From Neobacillus sp. DY30 (GTDB lineage: Bacteria; Bacillota; Bacilli; Bacillales; Cytobacillaceae): DNA of 64,000 nt. The stretch lies in contig NZ_CP126093.1 in NCBI RefSeq assembly GCF_030123065.1, forward strand, positions 3,600,001-3,664,000, written 5' to 3'. The notes under the pieces were generated by a model. The model worked only from the letters and a program-made list of their open reading frames with translations. It was not told the DNA's origin and searched no databases. The position numbers were made by a program, and so were the translations under genes. The number at the start of each line of letters is the position of its first letter. The first letter of the stretch is position 1. Shown here one piece after another: positions 1-6,831 of the stretch.

Positions 1-935
1 ACTAACTGAACATCTGGTATCGGATAGCCTAAAATGGCCCTAACATGTAAGGCAAATTCTGATAAATCTTGGGTAACCATTGTTACCATCCCCGTGTCAT
101 GTGGCCTTGGCGACACTTCACTAAAATAGACTCCTTGTGGAGAAAGGAATAATTCAACACCAAATACTCCGTATCCACCGAGCGCATCCGTGATTTTTTT
201 AGCGATATCCTGCGCTTCTAGGATTTGTTCCTCAGACATGTCATGCGGCTGCCATGATTCTATATAATCACCATCTTTTTGCACATGCCCAATAGGTGCA
301 CAAAAGGTTGTTCCGGAGGCAGAGCGTACGGTTAAAAGTGTAATTTCAGATTCAAAATGGATAAATTCTTCGACAATCATTCGGGCTTTGTTCCCTCTTC
401 CACCTGAAATGGCTTCATTCCAAGAATATTCCACATCCTCAATCGTACGACAAACGGTTTGCCCTTTTCCAGAAGAACTCATAATGGGTTTAATCACGCA
501 GGGAGTCCCGATTTTCTGTACTGCATTCCTTAATTCGTAAAGTGTGTCTGCAAAGGCGTACTTCGCTGTTGGAAGCTCAAGTTCTTCACTAGCCAATCGG
601 CGGATTCCTTCCCTATCCATCGTTAGGTTCACGGCATTCGCTGTCGGTACGATACGAAAACCTTCCTTCTCGAGTTCTACTAGAGTTTCTGTCGCAATCG
701 CCTCAATTTCGGGAACCACAAAATCTGGTGTCTCTCCTTCTATCACTCTACGAAGTTCTTCTCCATTAAGCATGTCCACCACATATGAACGATGGGCCAC
801 CTGCATGGCCGGAGCATTTTCATAGCGGTCAACCGCAATGGTCTCCAGCCCTAGACGCTGAGCCTCAATCATTATCTCTTTGCCAAGTTCACCTGATCCA
901 AGTAACATTATCTTTTTTGTCTGGGTACTAAACAC
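1..935 (-). CDS. purT: Formate-dependent phosphoribosylglycinamide formyltransferase, 3' end outside window
   Basis: Seen: reading leftward from a GTG at 935-933 gives [20 protein letters not shown], the nucleotide-binding start of PurT. An ATP-grasp body follows ([14 protein letters not shown], then [13 protein letters not shown]) and runs off the left edge. An AGGGG stretch about 9 nt upstream supports the GTG start. Family knowledge: PurT uses formate and ATP to formylate GAR in purine synthesis, bypassing the folate-dependent PurN step. A PurR-type operator lies about 80 bp upstream, so purine repression is likely. The gene stands alone here. About 310 residues are visible of the usual ~390. 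Confidence 0.93.
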   Translation of the reverse strand, partial: MFSTQTKKIMLLGSGELGKEIMIEAQRLGLETIAVDRYENAPAMQVAHRSYVVDMLNGEELRRVIEGETPDFVVPEIEAIATETLVELEKEGFRIVPTANAVNLTMDREGIRRLASEELELPTAKYAFADTLYELRNAVQKIGTPCVIKPIMSSSGKGQTVCRTIEDVEYSWNEAISGGRGNKARMIVEEFIHFESEITLLTVRSASGTTFCAPIGHVQKDGDYIESWQPHDMSEEQILEAQDIAKKITDALGGYGVFGVELFLSPQGVYFSEVSPRPHDTGMVTMVTQDLSEFALHVRAILGYPIPDVQL

Positions 936-1012
936 CTAATGCAACCCCTATCGTTTGTCTTTTGATTATAATAACTCATATTTATTGTAATTTCAAGGTG
1001 ATTTTTACAATG

Positions 1013-1056
1013 AAACACGAATGTTTTTTTGAAAAAATAAATTATTGTTCGTGTTT
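1013..1056 (-). promoter_or_regulatory. PurR-type operator (paired PurBoxes) upstream of purT
   Basis: AAACACGAA at 1013-1021 and its exact inverse TTCGTGTTT at 1048-1056 form a dyad, with A/T-rich halves extending inward (CGAACAAT on the purT strand). Bacillus PurR binds two inverted CGAA-containing PurBoxes separated by about 16-17 bp, and this pair fits that pattern. It lies in the purT upstream region. Occupancy by PurR is inferred. Confidence 0.7.
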
Positions 1057-1192
1057 TAAATGTAAGCGGTATCGCGATAGTTAAGCTTTCCAGCCGATTT
1101 ATAAGGAGTAAACAAGCGGCATGGACTGTAAATGGCACCAATCTTTATAAAGGTAACGAACAAATAGGTATTACTTTCCTAACAACAATAAA

Positions 1193-1214
1193 GAGCTGCC
1201 TAAACAGGCAGCTC
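1193..1214 (-). terminator. Rho-independent terminator-like hairpin after the SDR remnant
   Basis: GAGCTGCC and GGCAGCTC form a perfect 8-bp stem around a 6-nt loop. On the minus strand the hairpin is followed by CTTTATTGTT, a weak U tract. It lies just after the stop of the decayed SDR gene. Confidence 0.6.
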
Positions 1215-1223
1215 CTTTAGCCA

Positions 1224-1590
1224 TTATAGAATTGTGTTTTTCAAATTTGCGTACATCAACATTACTGAATCATCAATTTCATCTCGGGACATCCTCATTG
1301 CTTTTTCGGCACGTGCGTAACCAATTTCGGTTTTTCCTCCTTCAAGGCCTTTAAATATCGCATCAGCAAATTCATCTACAGGGGTCCCAAAAGTATGCAG
1401 GCCTGCGCCGCCTAAATCGGTATTAACTGCCGGCAGCGCAACTTCAATCACTTCAATGGCCGTATCTTCAAGCTGGTGTCGTAAACTCATCGTAAATGAA
1501 TGAACTGCCGCTTTCGTAGCAGAATAAATCGGGGCAATTGCCATTGGGGTAAAGGCTAAACCGGAAGAAACATTGATGAGAAGGTAGTCA
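1224..1590 (-). pseudogene. SDR (DltE-like oxidoreductase), 5'-truncated remnant
   Basis: The visible protein reads ADYLLINVSSGLAFTPMAIA and then PIYSATKAAVHSFTMSLRHQ, which is the NVSSG strand and YxxxK catalytic region of DltE-type short-chain dehydrogenases, followed by a normal C-terminus. The Rossmann half with the TGxxxGIG cofactor loop is missing: in-frame stop codons appear just upstream (about 1590-1595). The downstream open frame beginning at MAIAPIYS starts inside the catalytic half and cannot encode a working enzyme. The terminator is still present. I read it as a deletion remnant. Confidence 0.8.
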
Positions 1591-1619
1591 GCTTATATTC
1601 TACCTAATCATTAAATATG

Positions 1620-2213
1620 CTAATCATTTAATCCCTTCCCATTGAGTATCTGCTGCAAATATTTTTCTATTCTGGACTCTCGAGTTTTGGATTGTTTGGC
1701 CTGTGAAAAATAGAGAATATATGCTCTTTGCCGTCCCGGTGTCAATGCTTCAAAAGCAGTTTTCAAGGCGGGGATTTGATCGAATTTATGTTGAAGTTCT
1801 TCAGGAATAATTATTTCTATGCTCTTTTTAACATTCACGTCCAAGCCGGCTTTTTCCACTTCAATAGCTTCATAAATATAGTCTTTCAAAATCGGTTCTA
1901 TGTCATCTATTTCTTGAACATCGGTAAACCGAATCTGGCGCTGTGTCTGCGAATTCTCCCCAGGTTTGACTAGAATATCCTTGGCGTCTTTTAGTAATAC
2001 ACCTTTAAAAAACATAAGCGCACAATATTCTTTAAATCCTTGGATAATGACAATGTTACTTTCCTGAATCGTGTAGCATGGTTTGCGCCACTTCAATTCT
2101 TCGGTCAGTCCACAGTCCAGAATGATCATTCTCAATTTTTTCATTTCTTCCTGCCACTTTTTTTCATGTCTTAAATATTCATCAACCTTTAGATTCAGTC
2201 TCCTACTTGTCAC
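1620..2213 (-). CDS. YdeI/OmpD-associated (DUF1801-like) family protein
   Basis: About 197 residues. The N-terminal half (KVDEYLRHEKKWQEEMKKLR to RKPCYTIQESNIVIIQGFKE) has the DUF1801-like fold signature. The C-terminal part (IPEELQHKFDQIPALKTAFE, LTPGRQRAYILYFSQAKQ) is the OmdA-type helical segment with the usual end (SRIEKYLQQILNGKGLND). I chose GTG at 2213 because GAGAGGGG sits 8-9 nt in front of it; the longer frame from 2270 would put that ribosome site inside the gene. Function is unknown in the family. It stands alone. Confidence 0.75.
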   Translation of the reverse strand: MTSRRLNLKVDEYLRHEKKWQEEMKKLRMIILDCGLTEELKWRKPCYTIQESNIVIIQGFKEYCALMFFKGVLLKDAKDILVKPGENSQTQRQIRFTDVQEIDDIEPILKDYIYEAIEVEKAGLDVNVKKSIEIIIPEELQHKFDQIPALKTAFEALTPGRQRAYILYFSQAKQSKTRESRIEKYLQQILNGKGLND

Positions 2214-2398
2214 TAAGAAACCCCTCTCTTTCCATACTTCTGTCTTCTGACAACAAGAATCATCTGCCACTGTATATTCATTAATCTTCCCATTTAGAAA
2301 GATTGCTTAATCCTTTTGCCAAAATTACGATTTTCAATGTAATCTACCACTTAAATACCAGAAACAATTTGTCTATACTCATTTTACATATTTTACTA

Positions 2399-2427
2399 TT
2401 GAGATAAATTTTTACTATGTATATAAT
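2399..2427 (+). promoter_or_regulatory. Probable sigma-A promoter of the riboswitch-ykkCD unit
   Basis: TTGAGA at 2399-2404 and a perfect TATAAT at 2422-2427 are separated by exactly 17 bp. Transcription would begin near 2434, about 20 nt before the riboswitch aptamer. Confidence 0.7.
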
Positions 2428-2455
2428 CAATGGTAATTGTATATGTAAATGTTTT

Positions 2456-2543
2456 CTAGGGTTCCGCAGTCACCTTGCTGGTCTGGTCCGAGAGAAAACT
2501 CACAGCTACGCTGTGTCACGGAAGGATAAAAGCCTGGGAGATA
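2456..2543 (+). ncRNA. Guanidine-I riboswitch (ykkC class)
   Basis: The conserved blocks of the ykkC aptamer occur in order: CTAGGGTTCCG, GGTCTGGTCCGAGAG, a variable hairpin (CACAGCTACGCTGTG), then ACGGAAGGATAAAAGCC with a GGGAG tail. Known biology: this class binds guanidinium and turns on exporters and degradation genes. The 3' strand of the aptamer (AAAGCCTGGGAG) is also the 5' arm of the terminator at 2531-2574, so ligand binding should prevent termination. The next genes encode SMR exporters, which matches this logic. Confidence 0.93.
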
Positions 2544-2574
2544 CTGTTTAACAGTGATCTCTCAGGCTTTTTTT
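2531..2574 (+). terminator. Riboswitch expression-platform terminator
   Basis: AGCCTGGGAGATACTG pairs imperfectly with CAGTGATCTCTCAGGCT and is followed by seven T residues. It overlaps the 3' end of the guanidine aptamer, as expected of a transcriptional switch that is ON when guanidine is bound. Confidence 0.85.
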
Positions 2575-2608
2575 GTTTTAAAAAATTATTAAATGGAGGT
2601 TATACGTA

Positions 2609-2950
2609 ATGAATGCGAATTGGATTAAAGTGTTTATTGGGGCATTTTTTGAAGTTTTTTGGGTGATAGGTCTAAAACATGCAAATGGCTTTTGGACTTG
2701 GACAGGAACAGTGATTTCGATTATGGTGAGTTTCTATTTTATCATAATAGCCGGACGAAAACTTCCTGTCGGTACTGTATATGCAGTTTTTGTAGGATTG
2801 GGGACAGCAGGAACGGTTATCTCTGAAATCCTATTCTTCGGAGAACCCATCAAGATGGAAAAAATAATGTTGATTTTACTATTATTAGCCGGTGTTCTTG
2901 GATTGAAGTTATTAACAAAAAACGATACTCATGAAGGAGTTGAATCCTAA
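2609..2950 (+). CDS. ykkC: Guanidinium exporter, SMR family subunit YkkC
   Basis: 113 residues with four membrane segments. The conserved SMR glutamate is in the first helix (GAFFEVFWVIGLKHA, about E15), followed by LPVGTVYAVFVGLGTAGTV, the family signature. Preceded by TGGAGG, 10 nt before ATG. It overlaps ykkD at TAATG, so translation is probably coupled. In Bacillus, paired YkkC/YkkD subunits form a heteromeric SMR exporter, and the guanidine riboswitch upstream marks guanidinium as the substrate. Function for this pair is inferred from homology and the riboswitch. Confidence 0.9.
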   Translation: MNANWIKVFIGAFFEVFWVIGLKHANGFWTWTGTVISIMVSFYFIIIAGRKLPVGTVYAVFVGLGTAGTVISEILFFGEPIKMEKIMLILLLLAGVLGLKLLTKNDTHEGVES

Positions 2951-3264
2951 TGGCGTGGATATCATTAATCTTAGCAGGATTATTTGAAGCATTTGGAGTT
3001 GTCACAATCAATAAATTGAATAACAGTCGTAATTGGCAATCCTTATTATTATTAATTCTCGGATTTGGAGCTAGTTTTCTGTTTCTTGCATATGCCATGG
3101 AAACTCTACCTATGGGGACCGCTTATGCGATATGGACAGGAATTGGCTCGGCAGGTGGTGCACTATTAGGGATCATGATTTACGGAGAATCGAAAGATTG
3201 GAAGAGGATTGGATGTATTGCATTAATTTTAGGTGCAGCGATTGGGCTAAAACTTGTTGGCTAA
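2950..3264 (+). CDS. ykkD: Guanidinium exporter, SMR family subunit YkkD
   Basis: 104 residues with four membrane helices. The helix-1 glutamate is in LAGLFEAFGVVTINK (about E13), and METLPMGTAYAIWTGIGSAG is the SMR core. Its ATG overlaps the ykkC stop by one base, and the ribosome site (GAAGGAG) lies inside the ykkC 3' end. It is the second half of the exporter pair. A terminator follows at 3379. Confidence 0.9.
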   Translation: MAWISLILAGLFEAFGVVTINKLNNSRNWQSLLLLILGFGASFLFLAYAMETLPMGTAYAIWTGIGSAGGALLGIMIYGESKDWKRIGCIALILGAAIGLKLVG

Positions 3265-3378
3265 AAAGTCTAAAATTCCACTAAACGAGATAGATTCATT
3301 ACTCAAAAAGAACAAAATAACATAGGCAACCTGTTCCGTACTTTCTAATGTTATATGAATAACCTATCAAGAAAAATT

Positions 3379-3426
3379 AGGCTGCCAAACGCCGGTGTAT
3401 TGGGAAAATGGCAGCCTATTGTTTTT
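3379..3426 (+). terminator. Terminator of ykkCD
   Basis: AGGCTGCCA and TGGCAGCCT form a 9-bp stem over a ~21-nt loop, followed by ATTGTTTTT. It lies 115 bp after ykkD. The rest of 3265-3541 shows no gene. Confidence 0.7.
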
Positions 3427-3541
3427 CCGTCTCATATCACAGTCTAAATTCCATAAGTTTCTTAACTCTTGTTGGTACGCAGCTTTTTTTGATTGCTCAA
3501 TTTGTCCTAAGTAATTTTCCGTCTTATAAGGAATTCAATAA

Positions 3542-4321
3542 TCAATCTTTTTCATTCCAAATTGTTAAATTTAAATATTTAAAATATTCATTTTGATATT
3601 TATGTCCTTTCTTCCAGGGTTTATCCTTTCCTGAAAAGTGAATAATGGAAGGATTAATATTTTTATTTTTTAACCGCTTCAAATCCCCAGTGGTTAAGTT
3701 CCATCTCTTATCAAAGTTAAGGTATTTATCATACAAAACACCATTTAATCCATCTTGGTCAACATAATCAATTTTACTTTCATTATTTATCAGGTAGTCT
3801 ATTACGAGTTGATAAACATTATTTTCACGCCATTTTCTGAGATTGATTACCATGACACCAGAATTAAAATACCCAAATTCATTAGGTATAGAAAGTTCTT
3901 TCTGTTTTCTTTTTAAATAAGATTTCCTTGAAGCAGCTAAAAAATAGTCATCTATATTAATGTCCCATAATTGTGTTATATCATCTCTAATAATCATATC
4001 ACTATCTAAGTAAATGGCTTTCTTAATTGCAGGATTAAGTAAGTCCGCAATTAGCAATCTATAATAATTTTCGTATTTAAAATGCCTCGTGAGTTTTAAG
4101 TTATGGAAAATTTTAGGATCCACTTTAAAAAATTTAATGGCTGTTTCGTACCTTTCTAGAGCTTCAACAATTTTCATTTTATTTTTTTCGGAAATTGTTC
4201 CGATAATAATGATACTTATAGGATTTGTTGATTTTTTATTTTCTAACAAAGAAGTAAGCATGACGGCTGTATGTTTTGCATATTCATCACTGCTCGTTGT
4301 AACAATTTGGATTTCTTCCAA
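3542..4321 (-). CDS. Glycosyltransferase family 8 (GspA/LgtC-like)
   Basis: About 259 residues. The GT8 hallmarks are present in order: IQIVTTSSDEYAKHTAVML, the metal-binding DxD in AIYLDSDMIIRDDI, FNSGVMVINLRKWRE, YVDQDGLNGVLYDK and the C-terminal HFSGKDKPWKKGHKY. A retaining GT-A transferase using a UDP-sugar is expected; the acceptor is unknown. I place the start at TTG 4321 because AGGGGG sits 8 nt upstream, inside the longer frame that opens at 4354. It probably belongs to the surface-glycan locus now separated from it by the IS and the small-gene array, since a GT61 remnant lies directly upstream. Confidence 0.82.
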   Translation of the reverse strand: MEEIQIVTTSSDEYAKHTAVMLTSLLENKKSTNPISIIIIGTISEKNKMKIVEALERYETAIKFFKVDPKIFHNLKLTRHFKYENYYRLLIADLLNPAIKKAIYLDSDMIIRDDITQLWDINIDDYFLAASRKSYLKRKQKELSIPNEFGYFNSGVMVINLRKWRENNVYQLVIDYLINNESKIDYVDQDGLNGVLYDKYLNFDKRWNLTTGDLKRLKNKNINPSIIHFSGKDKPWKKGHKYQNEYFKYLNLTIWNEKD

Positions 4322-4350
4322 TAATTCACACCCCCTGTTTATATTTATAT

Positions 4351-4432
4351 TCAATTAAACTTGGCTATGACTATATCATCAAATCCAGACCACCATCTCT
4401 TTCTCCTTCCTCTATTTCTATTACATAAAATA
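4351..4432 (-). pseudogene. C-terminal remnant of a GT61 (DUF563) glycosyltransferase
   Basis: The minus strand reads FILCNRNRGRRKRWWSGFDD and then IVIAKFN before a stop. This aligns with the C-terminus of the intact GT61 protein at 17759-18811 (RFIIGKRRRKRRKTWWSGFDD, MVIDKW), and the DNA also matches, including the ATGGTGGTCTGG core. Only about 27 codons remain, with an in-frame stop at the left edge of the match. It is the third trace of GT61 in the window and suggests that the GT8 gene once adjoined a GT61 gene. Confidence 0.75.
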
Positions 4433-4518
4433 AATCAGTTCCACAAATATGGGGTTATTTTTGTTTTTGGCAATTAAGAAATGTTGCTGATGGCAGTATA
4501 TTTTTTGAATGGAAAATT

Positions 4519-4563
4519 AGGCTGAATATACAAGAAGTGCATAAAATCTTGTATATTCAGCCT
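4519..4563. terminator. Strong hairpin between the GT61 remnant and the IS
   Basis: AGGCTGAATATACAAG and CTTGTATATTCAGCCT make a perfect 16-bp stem over a 13-nt loop, followed by TTTGTT on the plus strand and CTAATTTTCC on the minus strand. It is a terminator-like structure that fits either direction. The gene it once served is not evident. Confidence 0.6.
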
Positions 4564-4576
4564 TTGTTAAATACAT

Positions 4577-4601
4577 ATGCTTATTCCATTAACGCACCCG
4601 T
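4577..4601 (-). repeat. Array repeat, left boundary copy cut by the IS (copy 0)
   Basis: TTAACGCACCCGT matches the conserved end of the array repeat (compare AAACGCACCTGTTAG at 7365). The match stops exactly where the IS110 element begins. The other side of the cut (GTTTAGCTTAAG, 6218-6229) follows the IS. Joined, they give CGCACCCGTTTAGCTTAAG, a normal repeat end. Confidence 0.65.
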
Positions 4602-4610
4602 TCGTATTAT

Positions 4611-4795
4611 AAGGTCAGCCAGATATTTCTGGTTGACCACTATTTTTATCGTTTTATTATTACAGTAGCCAGGGTAGAACGTCCGCACCCGTGGGACTTG
4701 ATCCCGTCAACTAAACCGTTCGCCCCCTACTTGTAGAAACATGATTGAGGCTGGTTGGGACAAAGATCTCGTATAACAAGCGAAGCTGTGATACT
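4611..4795 (+). ncRNA. Bridge RNA of the IS110 element
   Basis: The 5' stem-loop is GGTCAGCCAGA (4613-4623) with TCTGGTTGACC (4628-4638), one G-U pair. The presumed target loop holds CGCACCCGT (4684-4692), identical to the left flank at 4593-4601, and CAACTAAAC (4708-4716), the reverse complement of GTTTAGTTG. These are the left and right target guides, sharing core GT. The presumed donor loop holds GCTGGTT (4750-4756), identical to the IS right end at 6214-6220. A right donor guide is less clear; ATAA...CGAA at 4773-4784 partly fits the reverse complement of the left end. Exact RNA ends are estimates. Confidence 0.75.
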
Positions 4796-4849
4796 GCATT
4801 AGGGATTTAGGGGTTACTGGCAAATGAATTTGGAGGAGGAGATTTTAGA

Positions 4850-6085
4850 ATGAATCCAGTCGTGGGTCTGGATGTGTCAAAAGGCGAAAGTCAGGTTCAA
4901 GCATTTTTGGAAAAAGGCAAGCCATATCGTAAGGGATTTAAAGTTTCTCATACTCTTGAGGGGCTGAAAGAACTCTTCGATTTCCTTGAAGAAGTCAAAG
5001 GTAAAACTGGAATTCAACCACCTGTAGTATTGGAATCAACAGGACACTATCATTCCCCTGTTGTGCAGTATTTAGAGGATCGTCATTATTTATTAATAAT
5101 TGTAAATCCATTAATCTCTTATCAAGCAAAGAGTTCAAGTTTAAGAAAGGTTAAAACTGATCCAATTGATGCTAGTCATCTCTGCGAGATGTATTACAAG
5201 GAGGATTTAGAGCCTTATAAAAAAAGAGGGATTCAACTCTTAAACCTTCGTAATCTTACAAGACAACATGAGAATGTTACAGGCATCTTTGTACAAACTA
5301 AACTTCAATTTCAATCGATATTGGATCAAGTTTTCCCTGAGTATAGAGGAGTTTTTGGGGATTTGTATTCCATCGTTTCTTTGAAGACGTTACTTCAATA
5401 TCCATCGTCTGAGGATATATTAATGGCAAGTGAGGATGAGTTATCTAATACAATCAATGAATTATGTAAAAGCCGTTCTTTAAAGTGGGCAAATGATAAG
5501 GCTAGGATGCTTAAAGCTGCGGCAGCACGCAATCCATTTGAAAGAACCATCTATCAAAGCCATATCTTAAGCCTTAACATGTATATTGATATGCTTCTTC
5601 AATACAAAGAGCACCTATCCAAGTTGGAAGCTGAAATAGATGCCCTTGCAAAAGAAATTGAAGAATATAATATCATCAAATCTATCCCAGGTATCGGAGA
5701 GAAGATCGCGGCAACGATTATTTCCGAAATTGGTGAGATAGATCGATTTACTAATCCGAAAAAGCTTGTCGCCTTCGCAGGCGTTGACCCTAGTGTCTTT
5801 GAATCAGGTAAGTTTAGAGCTACACAAAATCGTATTACCAAAAGAGGTTCTAGCAGGCTACGACATGCTTTATATATGGCAGTTAGTGCAGCCATACGGG
5901 ACAAGCGTAAAGCCAGAACAGATGAATTACTCCTTCCTCGAAACAAGAGATTAAGAGAGTTTTACGATAAAAAACGTGAGGAAGGTAAACCCTTTAAAGT
6001 CGCTGTAATTGCTTGTGTGAATAAGCTTTTACACTGGATTTATGCCCTATTAAAAAGCAAAACAACTTTCCAAGATTTGGCTTAA
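4850..6085 (+). CDS. IS110-family transposase (DEDD bridge recombinase)
   Basis: 411 residues. The N-terminal RuvC-like DEDD domain shows D8 (VVGLDVSKG), E62 (VVLESTGHYH), D104 and D107 (VKTDPIDASHL). A coiled-coil-like middle follows (about 240-275). The C-terminal Tnp domain has the helix-hairpin-helix SIPGIGEKIAATI (about 278-290), then VAFAGVDPSVFESGKFRA with the conserved serine near S319, and ITKRGSSRLRHALY. GGAGGAGG precedes the ATG by about 10 nt. In this family the recombinase uses a bridge RNA to choose target and donor; that RNA lies just upstream. No truncation was seen. Confidence 0.95.
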   Translation: MNPVVGLDVSKGESQVQAFLEKGKPYRKGFKVSHTLEGLKELFDFLEEVKGKTGIQPPVVLESTGHYHSPVVQYLEDRHYLLIIVNPLISYQAKSSSLRKVKTDPIDASHLCEMYYKEDLEPYKKRGIQLLNLRNLTRQHENVTGIFVQTKLQFQSILDQVFPEYRGVFGDLYSIVSLKTLLQYPSSEDILMASEDELSNTINELCKSRSLKWANDKARMLKAAAARNPFERTIYQSHILSLNMYIDMLLQYKEHLSKLEAEIDALAKEIEEYNIIKSIPGIGEKIAATIISEIGEIDRFTNPKKLVAFAGVDPSVFESGKFRATQNRITKRGSSRLRHALYMAVSAAIRDKRKARTDELLLPRNKRLREFYDKKREEGKPFKVAVIACVNKLLHWIYALLKSKTTFQDLA

Positions 6086-6111
6086 TTACGATATTAAACT
6101 AAATAAAACAA

Positions 6112-6141
6112 AACCTTCCAGAAAGCGTTCAATGGAAGGTT
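6112..6141 (+). terminator. Hairpin after the transposase
   Basis: AACCTTCCA and TGGAAGGTT form a 9-bp stem with a 12-nt loop, followed by ATTTGGC, a weak T tract. It lies inside the IS right end. Confidence 0.6.
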
Positions 6142-6217
6142 ATTTGGCATGTTCTTTTTTAGTATACCATGTCTGTTTTAAGTTTTTTATTGAAAAATGT
6201 TGACAAACTATTAGCTG

Positions 6218-6307
6218 GTTTAGCTTAAGTACAACATTTCACAATCTTTTTGTGGAAAAAGAAAAAAGGCGACCTTCTACTTGAAGAATCGCATCCGTTA
6301 ACTTAAG
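6218..6307 (-). repeat. Array repeat copy A with embedded terminator
   Basis: In gene direction it begins at the stop of the gene at 6303 and reads GTTAACGGATGCGA, then a hairpin (GCGATTCTTC / GAAGGTCGC), then CTTTTTTCTTTTT. The distal half is diverged and ends at the IS junction (TAGCTTAAG, 6221-6229). It acts as the terminator of the first array gene. Confidence 0.7.
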
Positions 6308-6614
6308 AAAAAAACTGGTCAATAGCCATTCCAAAAAACATTAATGCTAAGACAAACCATTTTATATATTCTTTTTTACCTTTTTTGTTAATAATCCAGA
6401 TTTCTATTCCTCTTAATAGCAGTACAAAACCCGCTATAATTCTTAAAATCCCAGAATATGTGTAATAAACAGGAGTATCAGCTACACTTCTTGCTTGAAA
6501 CCAAATAAATATTGCCAAAGCCCCTAATATTATTTGAAGAAATATTATTGGTTTAATTCTTCTTGATGACTTTTCAAAAAAAGTAGTAATAATTTTATTT
6601 AAGAAAGAGAACAT
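6303..6614 (-). CDS. Small membrane protein of unknown function
   Basis: 103 residues with three likely membrane segments: about 23-39 (PIIFLQIILGALAIFIWF), 49-70 (YTYSGILRIIAGFVLLLRGI) and 85-102 (WFVLALMFFGMAIDQFFS). Positive residues (KSSRR, NKKGKKEYIK) mark the cytosolic loops. The ATG follows GGAG at 11 nt. I do not recognise the family. It is the last unit of the array in transcription order, and its stop codon lies within repeat copy A. Confidence 0.6.
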   Translation of the reverse strand: MFSFLNKIITTFFEKSSRRIKPIIFLQIILGALAIFIWFQARSVADTPVYYTYSGILRIIAGFVLLLRGIEIWIINKKGKKEYIKWFVLALMFFGMAIDQFFS

Positions 6615-6702
6615 GTTTTATATACTCCATTCTAATTACCTTACTTTCCATCTTAACAAAAAAACCGTTTTAATTATTCAAGAAAAAAGTGCCAATTTAT
6701 AT

Positions 6703-6771
6703 GAACTAACCTGCCCTTTACTTCATTCAAGAAGAAAAAGGGCATCCCTTGTTGAAGGAATGCACCCTAGT
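6703..6771 (-). repeat. Array repeat copy B with embedded terminator
   Basis: Plus strand: GAACTAACCTGCCC, A-rich AAGAAGAAAAAGG, then GGGCATCCCTTGTTGAAGG pairing with its right side (AATGCACCC). Read on the minus strand it is a hairpin followed by CTTTTTCTTC, 60 bp after the stop at 6832. Confidence 0.8.
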
Positions 6772-6831
6772 ATCTATTAAGTATAAAAAGAGGTAAGAAC
6801 ATTTTTTAACATTTATAACTGCAAACATAAG

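Larger units (their letters stand above)
4602..6219 (+). mobile_element. IS110-family insertion sequence, apparently complete (~1.6 kb)
   Basis: It holds one transposase gene and a left-end noncoding region with a bridge RNA. Boundaries were inferred from three agreeing signals. A GT dinucleotide occurs at both edges (4600-4601 and 6218-6219). The flanks join into a normal array repeat. Joining the right end to the left end creates a promoter, TTGACA (6200-6205), 17 bp, TATTAT (4605-4610), as known for IS110 circles. There are no terminal inverted repeats, as expected for the IS110 group. All key transposase residues remain, so the element may be active. Confidence 0.85.

Noticed and set aside
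908-1141. Minus-strand 77-residue frame over the purT upstream region
   Set aside because: It covers the PurR operator and the purT start, has no ribosome site and no protein-like composition.
5599-5946. Antisense frame inside the transposase gene
   Set aside because: It is a shadow of the transposase, which has all family motifs on the plus strand.
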